From NCBI RefSeq assembly GCF_004514475.2, contig NZ_MYFO02000008.1, forward strand, positions 1 to 64,000: a stretch of DNA of 64,000 nucleotides, given 5' to 3'. Source of the stretch: Paenibacillus athensensis (GTDB lineage Bacteria > Bacillota > Bacilli > Paenibacillales > NBRC-103111). A program made the position numbers and the translations under genes. Of the stretch, positions 45,106 through 53,644 are shown piece by piece (positions within the stretch are counted from its first letter, which is position 1; each line of letters opens with the position of its first letter). Under the pieces are notes generated by a model that made no database searches, was not told where the DNA came from, and saw nothing but the letters and a program-made list of their open reading frames with translations.

Positions 45106-45723
45106 GTGAGCCTGACGATTTCCTTGCAGGATGCGATTGGCACGGTCAGCCGTTTGCTGGCGCCTACGGGCGTCCGCTGGCTGATTGGCGGCAGCAGCGG
45201 CCTGATTCTGCAGCGCGTGGCGCTCGCCGGCGAGCCGCGCGATCTTGATCTGTATATAGACGGAAGCGACGTGGCGGTGGCATACGGAGCGCTGCGCGAC
45301 TATGCGCTGGATGTGCCGTTTTACAGTGAAACGGACATCTACGCGTCGATTTTGAGCCATTATGAGGTCGCGGGTGTGACGGTGGAGCTGGTCGGCGCGT
45401 TCCGCGTTGCGGCCAACGGCTCGACGTATCAAGTGGAAGCGGGCTATTTGTGGTCGAAGTGGGCCGCCCAGATCACGCAGCAGCACATGTCGGACGGCGG
45501 AGCATCAACCATCAGGCTGACGCCGCTGGCACACGAGCTGCTGTTCAATTTGCTGCGCGGGCGAGCGGACCGCTATGAGCCGATCGCCGAGGCGATGCGG
45601 CGCGACCCGGCCAGCCATATGGCTGCGCTTGCCGCTTTGCTGGCCCGCGGCCGCTGGAGCGAGCAGCTGCTCGGCCAACTGGCCGATTTGGGACTGACTG
45701 CCGGCGGCGCAGCGGCGCGCTAG
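45106..45723 (+). CDS. Nucleotidyltransferase-fold protein
   Basis: 205 aa, GTG start. LIGGSSGLILQRVAL followed by RDLDLYID gives the GGS and DxD pattern of minimal nucleotidyltransferases, with a third acidic residue possible in VTVELVG. The rest is helical. It lies between two ferredoxin genes. The substrate is unknown; antitoxin, toxin or tRNA-modifying roles are all possible for the fold. Confidence 0.75.
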   Translation: MSLTISLQDAIGTVSRLLAPTGVRWLIGGSSGLILQRVALAGEPRDLDLYIDGSDVAVAYGALRDYALDVPFYSETDIYASILSHYEVAGVTVELVGAFRVAANGSTYQVEAGYLWSKWAAQITQQHMSDGGASTIRLTPLAHELLFNLLRGRADRYEPIAEAMRRDPASHMAALAALLARGRWSEQLLGQLADLGLTAGGAAAR

Positions 45724-45762
45724 GGCAACGAGCGTTTATTTTGCACAAAATGAGGGATGGCG

Positions 45763-46113
45763 ATGGCGCAAACGGAAGTGCGTTTTGCCCCGGGTAACAA
45801 AAAGGTCCAGGTTCGTCCGGGCGCCACGCTGCTGGAAGCCGGACGCAGGGCACAGGCCGGGATTCGTTCGCGCTGCGACGCGAAGGCGGCTTGCTTGATG
45901 TGCAAGCTGCTGGTCGAGGACCAAAGCGGACTGACGCCGCCGAATCAGAACGAGATTCTCAAGCTCGGGATGGAGCAGCTGGCGCAAGGCTATCGGTTGG
46001 CGTGCCAGGCGCGCGTCACGGGCCGCGTTGAAGCGCTTGTGCCCGAAGACCCGCTCAAAGCGGCCATTCGTGCGCAGCTGGCCCGGCAGCAGGACGACGA
46101 CGATTTATTTTAA
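45763..46113 (+). CDS. 2Fe-2S ferredoxin, second of two
   Basis: 116 aa; ATG at 45763 is 8 bp after GAGGG, better than the ATG at 45757. Cluster cysteines in SRCDAKAACLMC (C-x5-C-x2-C) and YRLACQ. Note the spacing x5 instead of x4 in the first gap. An acidic tail DDDD ends the protein. Confidence 0.85.
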   Translation: MAQTEVRFAPGNKKVQVRPGATLLEAGRRAQAGIRSRCDAKAACLMCKLLVEDQSGLTPPNQNEILKLGMEQLAQGYRLACQARVTGRVEALVPEDPLKAAIRAQLARQQDDDDLF

Positions 46114-46133
46114 GACGCTACAGGAGGTTTGGC

Positions 46134-46877
46134 ATGTGGAGGCAAATGAACCGCGGTTTGCGCGCAGGCGTGCTGGCGCTGGCGCTGCTGCTTGTGTTAA
46201 GCGGCTGTGCGTACCCGCAGGAGATGCGGCAGGAAAATAAAATCAATCCGGCGGAATTTATTACCGTCGTGCAGCAGGCGATCGATCAATATCACGAAAA
46301 GCACGACGTGCTGCCGATCAAAAACAGCGATATGAATACGCCGCTTTACGAGAAATATGTGATCGATTTCGGCAAGCTGCAGCGAGCCAATCTGCTCAGC
46401 TCCGTGCCGGCGAACGCGTTCGAAAAGGGCGGCATTTTCATGTATGTGCTTGTGAACCCCGAGACAAAGCCGGAAGTCAGGCTGATGGATTTGAGCGCCT
46501 ATCAGTCCGCGGGCGATGTCGAGAAGCTTGCCGCCGATTATCAGGCCAAGCATGGCGGTCAGCTGCCACTGGGCTTCCAGGCGGCGCCCGGTTTTTATTA
46601 CGTCGATTTTGAAAAGCTCGGCACGAAGGCGCCGGAGATCAAGTCGGACTACAACCGGCAGAACACGTACAGCTACCTGATTCAAGAAAAGACAGGCGTC
46701 GTCATGCTCGACTACGGTCCCGATCTGATGAAAGTGATTGAAGCGAAGGGGCTGCAAAACGCGTTGGAGCCGGGCCGGGACTTGCGCGAGCTTCTGGTTG
46801 CGGATTCCTTGTTCGTGCCGACGCGCAGCTTCGCCTATCATTGGAAGGACGGCGCGCCGGTTCCGGCAGCCGAATAA
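46134..46877 (+). CDS. yphF: YphF-like lipoprotein
   Basis: 247 aa, ATG after AGGAGG. Lipobox VLSGC at about residue 24. The mature part is soluble with no catalytic motif. Its place just upstream of spoIVA matches yphF. Confidence 0.82.
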   Translation: MWRQMNRGLRAGVLALALLLVLSGCAYPQEMRQENKINPAEFITVVQQAIDQYHEKHDVLPIKNSDMNTPLYEKYVIDFGKLQRANLLSSVPANAFEKGGIFMYVLVNPETKPEVRLMDLSAYQSAGDVEKLAADYQAKHGGQLPLGFQAAPGFYYVDFEKLGTKAPEIKSDYNRQNTYSYLIQEKTGVVMLDYGPDLMKVIEAKGLQNALEPGRDLRELLVADSLFVPTRSFAYHWKDGAPVPAAE

Positions 46878-46904
46878 TGACAGCGCCAGATCGGCGCACA
46901 ACGA

Positions 46905-46945
46905 AAGTCCTTGGGCTTCCTGCGGGAAGCGCGGGGGCTTTTTTG
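46905..46945 (+). terminator. Intrinsic terminator after yphF
   Basis: GCTTCC/GGAAGC inner stem with AGTCC/GGGGCT outer pairing and a T run. Confidence 0.75.
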
Positions 46946-47066
46946 CTATTTTTGCAAGCATAAGGCCCATCCATCCGGCATATATTTTTTCAGAGGCTTT
47001 ATGGAAAGCGGTATGTGCAAGGAAACAGCGGCTTGGCGCGGACGGCAAAAAAAATCGCCGCTCCGA

Positions 47067-47094
47067 TCATATTTCCGGCAGCGGCACATATATT
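47067..47094 (+). promoter_or_regulatory. Probable sigma-E promoter of spoIVA
   Basis: TCATATT (47067-47073), 13-bp spacer, CATATATT (47087-47094), close to the mother-cell sigma-E consensus. It lies 84 bp before the start codon. Confidence 0.7.
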
Positions 47095-47177
47095 TCTTAC
47101 TAGTCCAAAGGAATGTACGAGTAGTCAATGGTACCGTCGCACAATCCGTTGACCACCAAACTGTAGGAGGGATTCTC

Positions 47178-48656
47178 TTGGAGAAAGTGGATATCTTTAA
47201 GGACATTGCAGAGCGTACGGGGGGCGATATTTACCTCGGCGTAGTGGGCGCGGTCCGCACGGGAAAATCGACCTTTATCAAACGTTTTGTAGAATCTGTC
47301 GTGCTCCCCAACATTCAAAGCGAAGCGGATCGGGTCCGGGCTACGGATGAACTCCCGCAGAGCGCGGCTGGGCGCACGATTATGACGACGGAGCCGAAAT
47401 TCGTACCCAACACAGCGGTGCAAATTTCCGTAGCCGAGGGGCTGAACGTCAACGTCCGGCTCGTCGATTGCGTCGGCTACGCGGTAGACGGAGCAAAAGG
47501 TTATGAAGATGAAAATGGACCGCGCATGATCAATACGCCGTGGTTCGACGAGCCGATTCCGTTCCAGGAAGCAGCCGAAATCGGCACGCGCAAGGTCATT
47601 CTGGAGCACTCCACGCTGGGCGTCGTCGTCACAACGGACGGCACGATCTCGGATATTCCGCGTTCGTCCTACGTATTGGCCGAGGAGCGCGTGATCAACG
47701 AGCTGAAGGAAGTCGGCAAGCCGTTCATCGTCATCGTCAACTCGCAGAAGCCGAACAGCGAGCCGGCGCTGGAGCTGCGCAGCGAGCTGCAAAGCCGCTA
47801 TGACGTGCCGGTTGTCACGATGAGCGTGGCCAGCGCCGGGGAAGAAGAAATGGTGTCTGTGCTGCGCGAGGTGCTGTACGAGTTCCCGGTTCACGAGGTG
47901 AACGTGAATCTGCCGAGCTGGGTCATGGTACTGGGCGAAAATCACTGGCTGCGCGGCCGCTTTGAGAATTCGGTGCGCGATACGGTACAAGACATTCGCC
48001 GCTTGCGCGACGTTGAACGCGTTGTCAGCCAATTTGCCGAATACGACTTTGTCGACCGGGCGGCGCTGGCCGATATGAATATGGGGCAGGGCGTAGCCGA
48101 GATCGATTTGTATGCGCCGGATGAGCTGTATGACCGCATTCTCATGGAGGTCGTGGGCGTGGAAATCCGCGGCAAGGATCATCTGCTGCAGCTGATGCAG
48201 GAGTTTACGCACGCCAAACGCGAATACGACCAATTCGCCGAAGCGCTGGAAATGGTCAAAACGACCGGCTACGGCATTGCGCCGCCTACGCTGGCCGAAA
48301 TGGCGCTTGACGAGCCTGAGCTGATTCGTCAGGGGCCGCGCTTCGGTGTCCGGTTGAAGGCGACAGCGCCATCCATCCATATGATTCGCGTCGATGTGGA
48401 ATCCGAGTTCTCGCCGATCATCGGCACGGAGAAGCAAAGCGAAGAGCTGATGCGCTATCTGATGCAAGACTTCGAAGACAATCCGCTGAAAATTTGGGAA
48501 TCGGATATCTTCGGACGCTCGCTGCATTCCATTGTTCGCGAAGGCATTCAGGGCAAGCTGGCGATGATGCCGGACAATGCTCGCTACAAGCTGCAGGAAA
48601 CGCTGGGCCGAATTATTAACGAGGGCTCCGGCGGACTGATTGCGATCATCCTGTAA
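47178..48656 (+). CDS. spoIVA: Stage IV sporulation protein A (morphogenetic ATPase)
   Basis: 492 aa, TTG start at 47178 after GTAGGAGG. Walker A GVVGAVRTGKSTF; the N-terminus MEKVDIFKDIAERTGGDIY and the C-terminus ending GGLIAIIL are characteristic. ATP-driven polymerisation of SpoIVA forms the basement layer of the spore coat. Full length, so the organism should sporulate. Confidence 0.97.
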   Translation: MEKVDIFKDIAERTGGDIYLGVVGAVRTGKSTFIKRFVESVVLPNIQSEADRVRATDELPQSAAGRTIMTTEPKFVPNTAVQISVAEGLNVNVRLVDCVGYAVDGAKGYEDENGPRMINTPWFDEPIPFQEAAEIGTRKVILEHSTLGVVVTTDGTISDIPRSSYVLAEERVINELKEVGKPFIVIVNSQKPNSEPALELRSELQSRYDVPVVTMSVASAGEEEMVSVLREVLYEFPVHEVNVNLPSWVMVLGENHWLRGRFENSVRDTVQDIRRLRDVERVVSQFAEYDFVDRAALADMNMGQGVAEIDLYAPDELYDRILMEVVGVEIRGKDHLLQLMQEFTHAKREYDQFAEALEMVKTTGYGIAPPTLAEMALDEPELIRQGPRFGVRLKATAPSIHMIRVDVESEFSPIIGTEKQSEELMRYLMQDFEDNPLKIWESDIFGRSLHSIVREGIQGKLAMMPDNARYKLQETLGRIINEGSGGLIAIIL

Positions 48657-48662
48657 AGAATA

Positions 48663-48696
48663 GGACAAAGGACACTCTTTGGAGTGTTTTTTGTCG
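48663..48696 (+). terminator. Intrinsic terminator after spoIVA
   Basis: GACAAAGGACACTC, loop TTTG, GAGTGTTTTTTGTC. Confidence 0.85.
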
Positions 48697-48900
48697 TTTC
48701 CTAGCAAAAGTTAGACCCAAAAACGTAAACTGGACTTGAAATTGACCGAAGGGTGTATTACTATAAGTTTGTTCGTCAGTCGGGAAGCCGATTTTTTCCA
48801 ATGAAATCAAGGGATTTCTTGAGCCTTCATGTATATTTTCCGACGAAACGGTGAAAACAGAAAGTAACGCGATTAAGTTTTTTGGGGGGAGGTGAATGGC

Positions 48901-49173
48901 ATGAATAAATCTGAATTGATTAACAAGGTTGCTGAAACCTCCGAGCTGTCCAAGAAAGATGCGACGAAAGCGGTTGACGCTGTATTTGACGCTATTTCCG
49001 AAGCTCTGCAAAGCGGTGACAAAGTTCAACTGGTCGGATTCGGAAATTTTGAAGTTCGTGAACGTTCCGCTCGTAAGGGACGTAACCCGCAATCCGGAGA
49101 GGAAATTGAAATTCCGGCAAGCAAAATCCCGGCTTTCAAGCCAGGCAAAGCGCTGAGAGACGGAATTCAATAA
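48901..49173 (+). CDS. hbs: DNA-binding protein HU
   Basis: 90 aa, ATG at 48901 after GGGGGGAGGTG. Begins [12 protein letters not shown]; the DNA-binding arm is [19 protein letters not shown]. Main nucleoid protein. The Bacillus neighbour folE (mtrA) is absent between hbs and mtrB. Confidence 0.97.
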   Translation: MNKSELINKVAETSELSKKDATKAVDAVFDAISEALQSGDKVQLVGFGNFEVRERSARKGRNPQSGEEIEIPASKIPAFKPGKALRDGIQ

Positions 49174-49214
49174 GGTCAGTTTTACATACGATCGTACATT
49201 TATACATGAGCGAC

Positions 49215-49249
49215 AAGCCGCTTCCGCGATTACGCGGGGGCGGCTTTTT
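49215..49249 (+). terminator. Intrinsic terminator after hbs
   Basis: AAGCCGC/GCGGCTT stem followed by T run. Confidence 0.85.
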
Positions 49250-49266
49250 CAACCCTTTGCAGAATA

Positions 49267-49296
49267 TTGCCAGATCAGGCAGTCTCATGCTATAAT
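49267..49296 (+). promoter_or_regulatory. Sigma-A promoter of tRNA-Pro
   Basis: TTGCCA (49267-49272), 18-bp spacer, TATAAT (49291-49296), about 58 bp before the tRNA. Confidence 0.75.
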
Positions 49297-49354
49297 ACGA
49301 AAGCACCGCGGGTCAAACGAGGGAATACCGTTTGTTTTGCGGTCAGAGAAGCAA

Positions 49355-49428
49355 CGGGGTATGGCGCAGCCTGGTAGCGCGCATCCTTGGGGTGGATGAG
49401 GCCGTGGGTTCGAATCCCGCTACTCCGA
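49355..49428 (+). tRNA. tRNA-Pro (anticodon GGG)
   Basis: Acceptor CGGGGTA pairs with TACTCCG; D arm GCGC/GCGC; anticodon stem CATCC/GGATG around loop TTGGGGT with anticodon GGG at 49389-49391; T arm GTGGG TTCGAAT CCCGC. Discriminator A, no encoded CCA. A terminator follows. Confidence 0.95.
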
Positions 49429-49441
49429 TAAAGCGACATGC

Positions 49442-49484
49442 AGCCTTTCGTCAGATGCCGGACATCTGATCGGGAGGCTTTTTT
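49442..49484 (+). terminator. Intrinsic terminator after tRNA-Pro
   Basis: AGCCT/AGGCT outer and TCAGATG/CATCTGA inner stems with a T run. Confidence 0.85.
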
Positions 49485-49595
49485 ATGACGCTGGCGGCAG
49501 GGTTGCGACAGCAGCAACCTTGACGAACGGGCTTTTTTTGCGCAATATGGAACAAGAGGCCTTGGGAGGCCGACTTGAGAACGGGAGGTTGGAGC

Positions 49596-49829
49596 ATGGA
49601 CAATCAAACAAGCAGCTCGGGCAACGATTATTTTGTCATCAAGGCCAAGGACAACGGAGTTCACGTGATCGGCTTGACGCGCGGTCAGGATACGCGATTT
49701 CACCATACCGAAAAGCTGGACAAGGGCGAGGTGATGATTGCGCAGTTTACCGAGCATACGTCGGCCGTAAAAGTTCGGGGGAAAGCGATCATCATGACGA
49801 AGTTCGGCACGATCGACACCGAGGAATAA
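49596..49829 (+). CDS. mtrB: trp RNA-binding attenuation protein TRAP
   Basis: 77 aa, ATG at 49596 after [23 protein letters not shown] and [21 protein letters not shown] are the TRAP core; it forms an 11-subunit ring that, when loaded with tryptophan, wraps GAG/UAG-repeat RNA. A matching target lies before trpE in this window. Confidence 0.96.
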   Translation: MDNQTSSSGNDYFVIKAKDNGVHVIGLTRGQDTRFHHTEKLDKGEVMIAQFTEHTSAVKVRGKAIIMTKFGTIDTEE

Positions 49830-49838
49830 TTTGCGGAT

Positions 49839-49862
49839 GCAGGCATAGCCTGCTTTTTTTCT
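49839..49862 (+). terminator. Intrinsic terminator after mtrB
   Basis: GCAGGC, loop ATA, GCCTGC, followed by seven T and C. Confidence 0.9.
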
Positions 49863-49922
49863 TTGTACAATGGTGTATAGGCTTATCCAGCGCGATCGCG
49901 TAACGGGGGGTGCCATGTACAA

Positions 49923-50456
49923 ATGAAATGGGCTGTACGAATAGGGATTGTAGCCGCGGTATCGGCTGCAATGGCCGTAGGGCTGTCGCTGCTGCCGCAA
50001 TTGGAGCAAAGCGGAGGCCAGGGGACGGTCGAATCATGGTCGGGCAAGCGGGCCGCGCAAATGACGGAGCGCAATATGGTCGACCTGCTGGTGCAGGTGC
50101 CGCTGCAGCTGCGCATCCGCAAGGTGGAGCTGAATCATTCGATCGTTTCGATTGATCTGAGTCTGCCGAAAAACGCCGAGCCGGAAGCGGTATACCGCGA
50201 TTTGTACCGGCTGACGCAAACGATGACGACGCGCACGACGAACATCAATCAGGTGCTGGTGCGCGTGCTGGACTATACGGGCGCGACCGATACGGCATCG
50301 GGCCAGCTGGTTCTGGCGCTGGAAGCGGGACGCGGCGAAGCCAAGGATATGGAGCCGGATGCCGGAGCGCTGAGTCAAACGGAGATGGAAGCGCAGCTGC
50401 AAAATCGGTTTCACATAACGTACACAATGAAGTGGAGACAAAGATATCCGTTATAA
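49923..50456 (+). CDS. Membrane-anchored or secreted protein of unknown function
   Basis: 177 aa. N-terminal hydrophobic segment (VRIGIVAAVSAAMAVGLSLL), the rest soluble with an alternating beta/alpha look (ELNHSIVSIDLSLPK). No family recognised. A weak ribosome site (GGGGGG) lies upstream. Confidence 0.7.
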   Translation: MKWAVRIGIVAAVSAAMAVGLSLLPQLEQSGGQGTVESWSGKRAAQMTERNMVDLLVQVPLQLRIRKVELNHSIVSIDLSLPKNAEPEAVYRDLYRLTQTMTTRTTNINQVLVRVLDYTGATDTASGQLVLALEAGRGEAKDMEPDAGALSQTEMEAQLQNRFHITYTMKWRQRYPL

Positions 50457-50482
50457 TTAATTATGACTCGGGGAACTGGTTA

Positions 50483-50491
50483 TGCTATAAT
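50483..50491 (+). promoter_or_regulatory. Extended -10 promoter of the hepS operon
   Basis: TGCTATAAT 56 bp before hepS. The -35 is weak. Confidence 0.6.
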
Positions 50492-50547
50492 TACTTGGAT
50501 GAACATGCACGAATGCAATTCGGCATTACGGTTACGGAGGCTTTTGT

Positions 50548-51408
50548 ATGAACCCTTATCGAATCCCAGAGATCGCCAAGCAATATACGGAATACGACAT
50601 GATTCAAGCCCATACGGACCTGCCGGGCTTTCCCGAGTTCCGCACGCGGCTGTTGTTTGCTTTTCTCGGCAGAAACGACGCCGCCGGAACCGGGGAGCTG
50701 TACGCGCTGGCCACCTCGCTGGTTCAGCTTGGTCTCGATACGCATGAGCTGGTCGATGTCAACAACGACAGCAAAGAGAAGAAATCGGCGCGTTCGCGGC
50801 AGCTCAAGGTGTTGGCCGGTGACTACTTCAGCTCGCGATTTTATCATCTGCTGGCCCAAGCCGGACAAATCGAGATGGTCAAAAAGCTTTCGTCGGCGAT
50901 TTGCGAGGTCAACCGTTTAAAGATGAATTTGTATACGCTGATGAAGCAGCTCAAAGTATCCGCGGAGGAGTACGTGCAGCATTCCGTCGATATCCGAACG
51001 CAGCTGTTTTTGTTTTTTTCGGAGCTGATGGAAGACGTGCATCGTCAGATGTGGCCGGAGCTGCTGACCGGCTTTGCCCGCTGCGAGGTGTTGTTCGAGG
51101 AGATTTTCCGCGCCGAATCGACGGCCGACTTTCGAGGGAGCTGGGGTTTCTGGCACATTATGCAAACAGGCTCGAAGGAAGAGCGCAAGCAGCTGAGCGC
51201 AGCCGAGCCGGACAGCGTGAAAATCCGTTCCTTGCTGCACAAGTACAACGTCAGCTCGCAGCTTTATCAAATGCTCGACCATCAAGTCAAGCAGCTTTTC
51301 GCCAAGGTGCAGCAGCTCGATTCCGATAAATTGATAAGTGAACTGTTTCACATTGGCGAGCCGTTCCTTCGTTATTTGTCCAAGCCTAAAGCGCTTGAGG
51401 AAATTTGA
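50548..51408 (+). CDS. hepS: Heptaprenyl diphosphate synthase component I
   Basis: 286 aa, ATG after ACGGAGG. All-helical, without the Asp-rich motifs, as expected for the non-catalytic subunit (EYVQHSVDIRTQLFLFFSEL). Pairs with HepT to make the menaquinone side chain. Confidence 0.9.
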   Translation: MNPYRIPEIAKQYTEYDMIQAHTDLPGFPEFRTRLLFAFLGRNDAAGTGELYALATSLVQLGLDTHELVDVNNDSKEKKSARSRQLKVLAGDYFSSRFYHLLAQAGQIEMVKKLSSAICEVNRLKMNLYTLMKQLKVSAEEYVQHSVDIRTQLFLFFSELMEDVHRQMWPELLTGFARCEVLFEEIFRAESTADFRGSWGFWHIMQTGSKEERKQLSAAEPDSVKIRSLLHKYNVSSQLYQMLDHQVKQLFAKVQQLDSDKLISELFHIGEPFLRYLSKPKALEEI

Positions 51409-51422
51409 GGTGAATCGACCCG

Positions 51423-52148
51423 ATGCAGACCAAATCCAAAGAACAATTTGTCCATGCCGTTTTTGAAAGCATTGCCCCGAAATACGATTTGATGAATGAT
51501 ATTTTGAGCTTTCGGCGACATAAAGCGTGGCGGAAGTTCACGATGCGCAAAATGAACGTGTTGCCCGGTCAAACCGCGCTTGATCTGTGCTGCGGCACGT
51601 GCGACTGGACGATTGCGCTGGCGCAGGCGAGCGGGACAGGCCCGGTCGTCGGTCTGGATTTCAGCCAGAATATGCTCGACTATGGCGCGGTCAAGATCAA
51701 GGAGCTGGGGTTGGATCAGCAGATCGAGCTCATGCGCGGCAACGCGATGAGCCTGCCGTTCGAAGACAACAGCTTCGATTACGTTACAATCGGCTTTGCG
51801 CTGCGCAACGTGCCGGATTTGAAGCAGGTGATCCGCGAAATGGAGCGGGTCGTCAAGCCGGGCGGCCTTGTCGTATCGCTGGAGCTGTCCAAGCCAACAT
51901 GGCAGCCGTTCAAGTCGCTGTATTATTTTTATTTCCAAAAAGTGCTACCGCTGCTCGGCAAGCTGATTGCCAAGCGCTACGAGCAGTACAAATGGCTGCC
52001 GGAGTCGCTGATTCACTTCCCTGACCATAAGCAGTTGGCCGCGATCTTTGCCGAAACGGGCCTTACTGAAGTCGAAGCTTATCCGCTTTTCGGGGGCGTT
52101 GCTGCACTGCACATCGGCACCAAGGGGAAAACTAAACCGGGAGTGTAG
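51423..52148 (+). CDS. menG: Demethylmenaquinone methyltransferase
   Basis: 241 aa. SAM-binding class I fold with ALDLCCGTCDWTIALA and the UbiE signature YDLMNDILSF. Methylates demethylmenaquinone as the last step. Shared by both menaquinone pathways. Confidence 0.95.
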   Translation: MQTKSKEQFVHAVFESIAPKYDLMNDILSFRRHKAWRKFTMRKMNVLPGQTALDLCCGTCDWTIALAQASGTGPVVGLDFSQNMLDYGAVKIKELGLDQQIELMRGNAMSLPFEDNSFDYVTIGFALRNVPDLKQVIREMERVVKPGGLVVSLELSKPTWQPFKSLYYFYFQKVLPLLGKLIAKRYEQYKWLPESLIHFPDHKQLAAIFAETGLTEVEAYPLFGGVAALHIGTKGKTKPGV

Positions 52149-52154
52149 ACGTAC

Positions 52155-53030
52155 ATGCTGACGAAAATCAAAATTTTTCTGGAAATGATCAAGTTTGAGC
52201 ATTCCATCTTTGCTTTGCCGTTTGCGTTTATGGGCGCGATTCTCGGCGCGGTCGTGACGACCGGAGACTTGCCGACTTGGGCTCAGATCGGCTGGATTAC
52301 GCTGGCGATGATCGGCGCGAGAACGGCCGGCATGTCGCTCAATCGCGTGATTGACAAAGCCATCGACGCCAAAAACGCGCGTACCGCGCAGCGGGCGATT
52401 CCCGCAGGGCTGCTATCGGCCCGTCAAGTGCTCATTTATGTCATTCTTTCTTTTGCTTTGCTGTTCTGGGCTACTTATCATTTAAGCGCATTGTCCATGA
52501 AGCTGCTGCCGATTGCAGTCTTTTTTCTTGTTTTTTATTCTTATACCAAGCGCTTTACATGGCTTTGCCACTTTTTTCTCGGCATCACGCTGGGCCTTGC
52601 GCCGCTGGGCGGCTGGGTTGCGGTAACGGGCGAGGTGTCGCCGGCCGCGTTTATTTTCTTTCTCACGATTGTGTGCTGGAGTGCGGGTTTTGATTTGATT
52701 TACGCTTGCCAGGACGCCGAGTTTGACCGGCAGGAAGGACTTTACTCGCTGCCGAGCCGCTTTGGTATCGCAGCCGCGTTGAACACAGCGCGTACGCTGC
52801 ATGTGCTGACTGCTGTCGGCCTGGTGACACTGTTTTTCCTGACCCATTTGAGCTGGTGGTATTTGGCCGGTCTCGTCATTGCTTACGCGATCCTGTTTTA
52901 TGAGCACAGGCTTGTCTCACCCAAGGATTTGTCCAAGCTGAACGTAGCTTTTTTTACAATGAACGGCGTTTTGAGCGTGGTGGTGTTTGTGTTTACGCTG
53001 CTTGACGTCTTTATGGCGCACCACTCATGA
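52155..53030 (+). CDS. mqnP: UbiA-family prenyltransferase (MqnP-like)
   Basis: 291 aa, eight or so membrane helices. Asp motifs NRVIDKAIDAKN and YACQDAEFDRQEG bind the prenyl diphosphate. Annotated in relatives as 4-hydroxybenzoate octaprenyltransferase; beside ubiX and mqnA here, a role in the futalosine route is more likely. Overlaps ubiX by four bases. Confidence 0.88.
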   Translation: MLTKIKIFLEMIKFEHSIFALPFAFMGAILGAVVTTGDLPTWAQIGWITLAMIGARTAGMSLNRVIDKAIDAKNARTAQRAIPAGLLSARQVLIYVILSFALLFWATYHLSALSMKLLPIAVFFLVFYSYTKRFTWLCHFFLGITLGLAPLGGWVAVTGEVSPAAFIFFLTIVCWSAGFDLIYACQDAEFDRQEGLYSLPSRFGIAAALNTARTLHVLTAVGLVTLFFLTHLSWWYLAGLVIAYAILFYEHRLVSPKDLSKLNVAFFTMNGVLSVVVFVFTLLDVFMAHHS

Positions 53031-53644
53031 GTGCGAATTGGGTCATCGGCATTACGGGAGCAAGCGGAGCGATCTATGGGGTGAGGCTCTGTCAGGTGCT
53101 GCTCGATCACGGCTACACGCTGCATGTGCTGATTACAGAAGCCGGCTGGCGCGTGCTGCACGACGAACTGGACTGGAATGCCGCCAAGCGCAAGGAGATG
53201 CTGGAGACGCATTTCGGCGGTCGGCCCGGCGCTTATGTGTATCATCCGATTGCCGATATCGGCGCATCGGTGGCGAGCGGCTCGTTTCGCACCAAGGGCA
53301 TGGTCGTCGTGCCGTGCTCGATGGGTACCTTGTCGGGCATCGCCCACGGTGCTTCGGATAATTTGCTCAAGCGCACAGCCGACGTCATGCTCAAGGAAGG
53401 GCGTCCGCTCATTATCGTGCCGCGGGAAACACCGCTTCATGCGATTCATTTGGAAAATATGCTGACGCTTGCGCGCCTTGGCGTGCGCATCCTCCCGGCG
53501 ATGCCGGCTTTCTACAACCGACCGGCGACGCTCGCCGAGATGGTCGATTTTCTGGTGGGGAAGGTGCTGGACAGCATGCACATCGAGCTTGACCTTCCCT
53601 TGTACCGAAGATGGGGAGAACAAGATGAACAACCAGGAAGCTAA
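53027..53644 (+). CDS. ubiX: UbiX-type flavin prenyltransferase
   Basis: 205 aa. GITGASGAIYGVRL (FMN loop), VVPCSMGTLSGIAHG, and VPRETPLHAIHLENM. Makes prenylated FMN for a UbiD-type decarboxylase; in futalosine operons the pair is called MqnL/MqnM. Overlaps mqnA by about 20 bases. Confidence 0.92.
   Translation: MSANWVIGITGASGAIYGVRLCQVLLDHGYTLHVLITEAGWRVLHDELDWNAAKRKEMLETHFGGRPGAYVYHPIADIGASVASGSFRTKGMVVVPCSMGTLSGIAHGASDNLLKRTADVMLKEGRPLIIVPRETPLHAIHLENMLTLARLGVRILPAMPAFYNRPATLAEMVDFLVGKVLDSMHIELDLPLYRRWGEQDEQPGS

Noticed and set aside
47100-48707. 535-codon ORF antisense to spoIVA
   Set aside because: Shadow frame; the plus-strand gene has clear motifs, start and terminator.
48735-48775. 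hbs promoter (TTGACC with TATAAG)
   Set aside because: Boxes are recognisable but the spacing of 14 or 20 bp does not fit sigma-A, so I did not call it.
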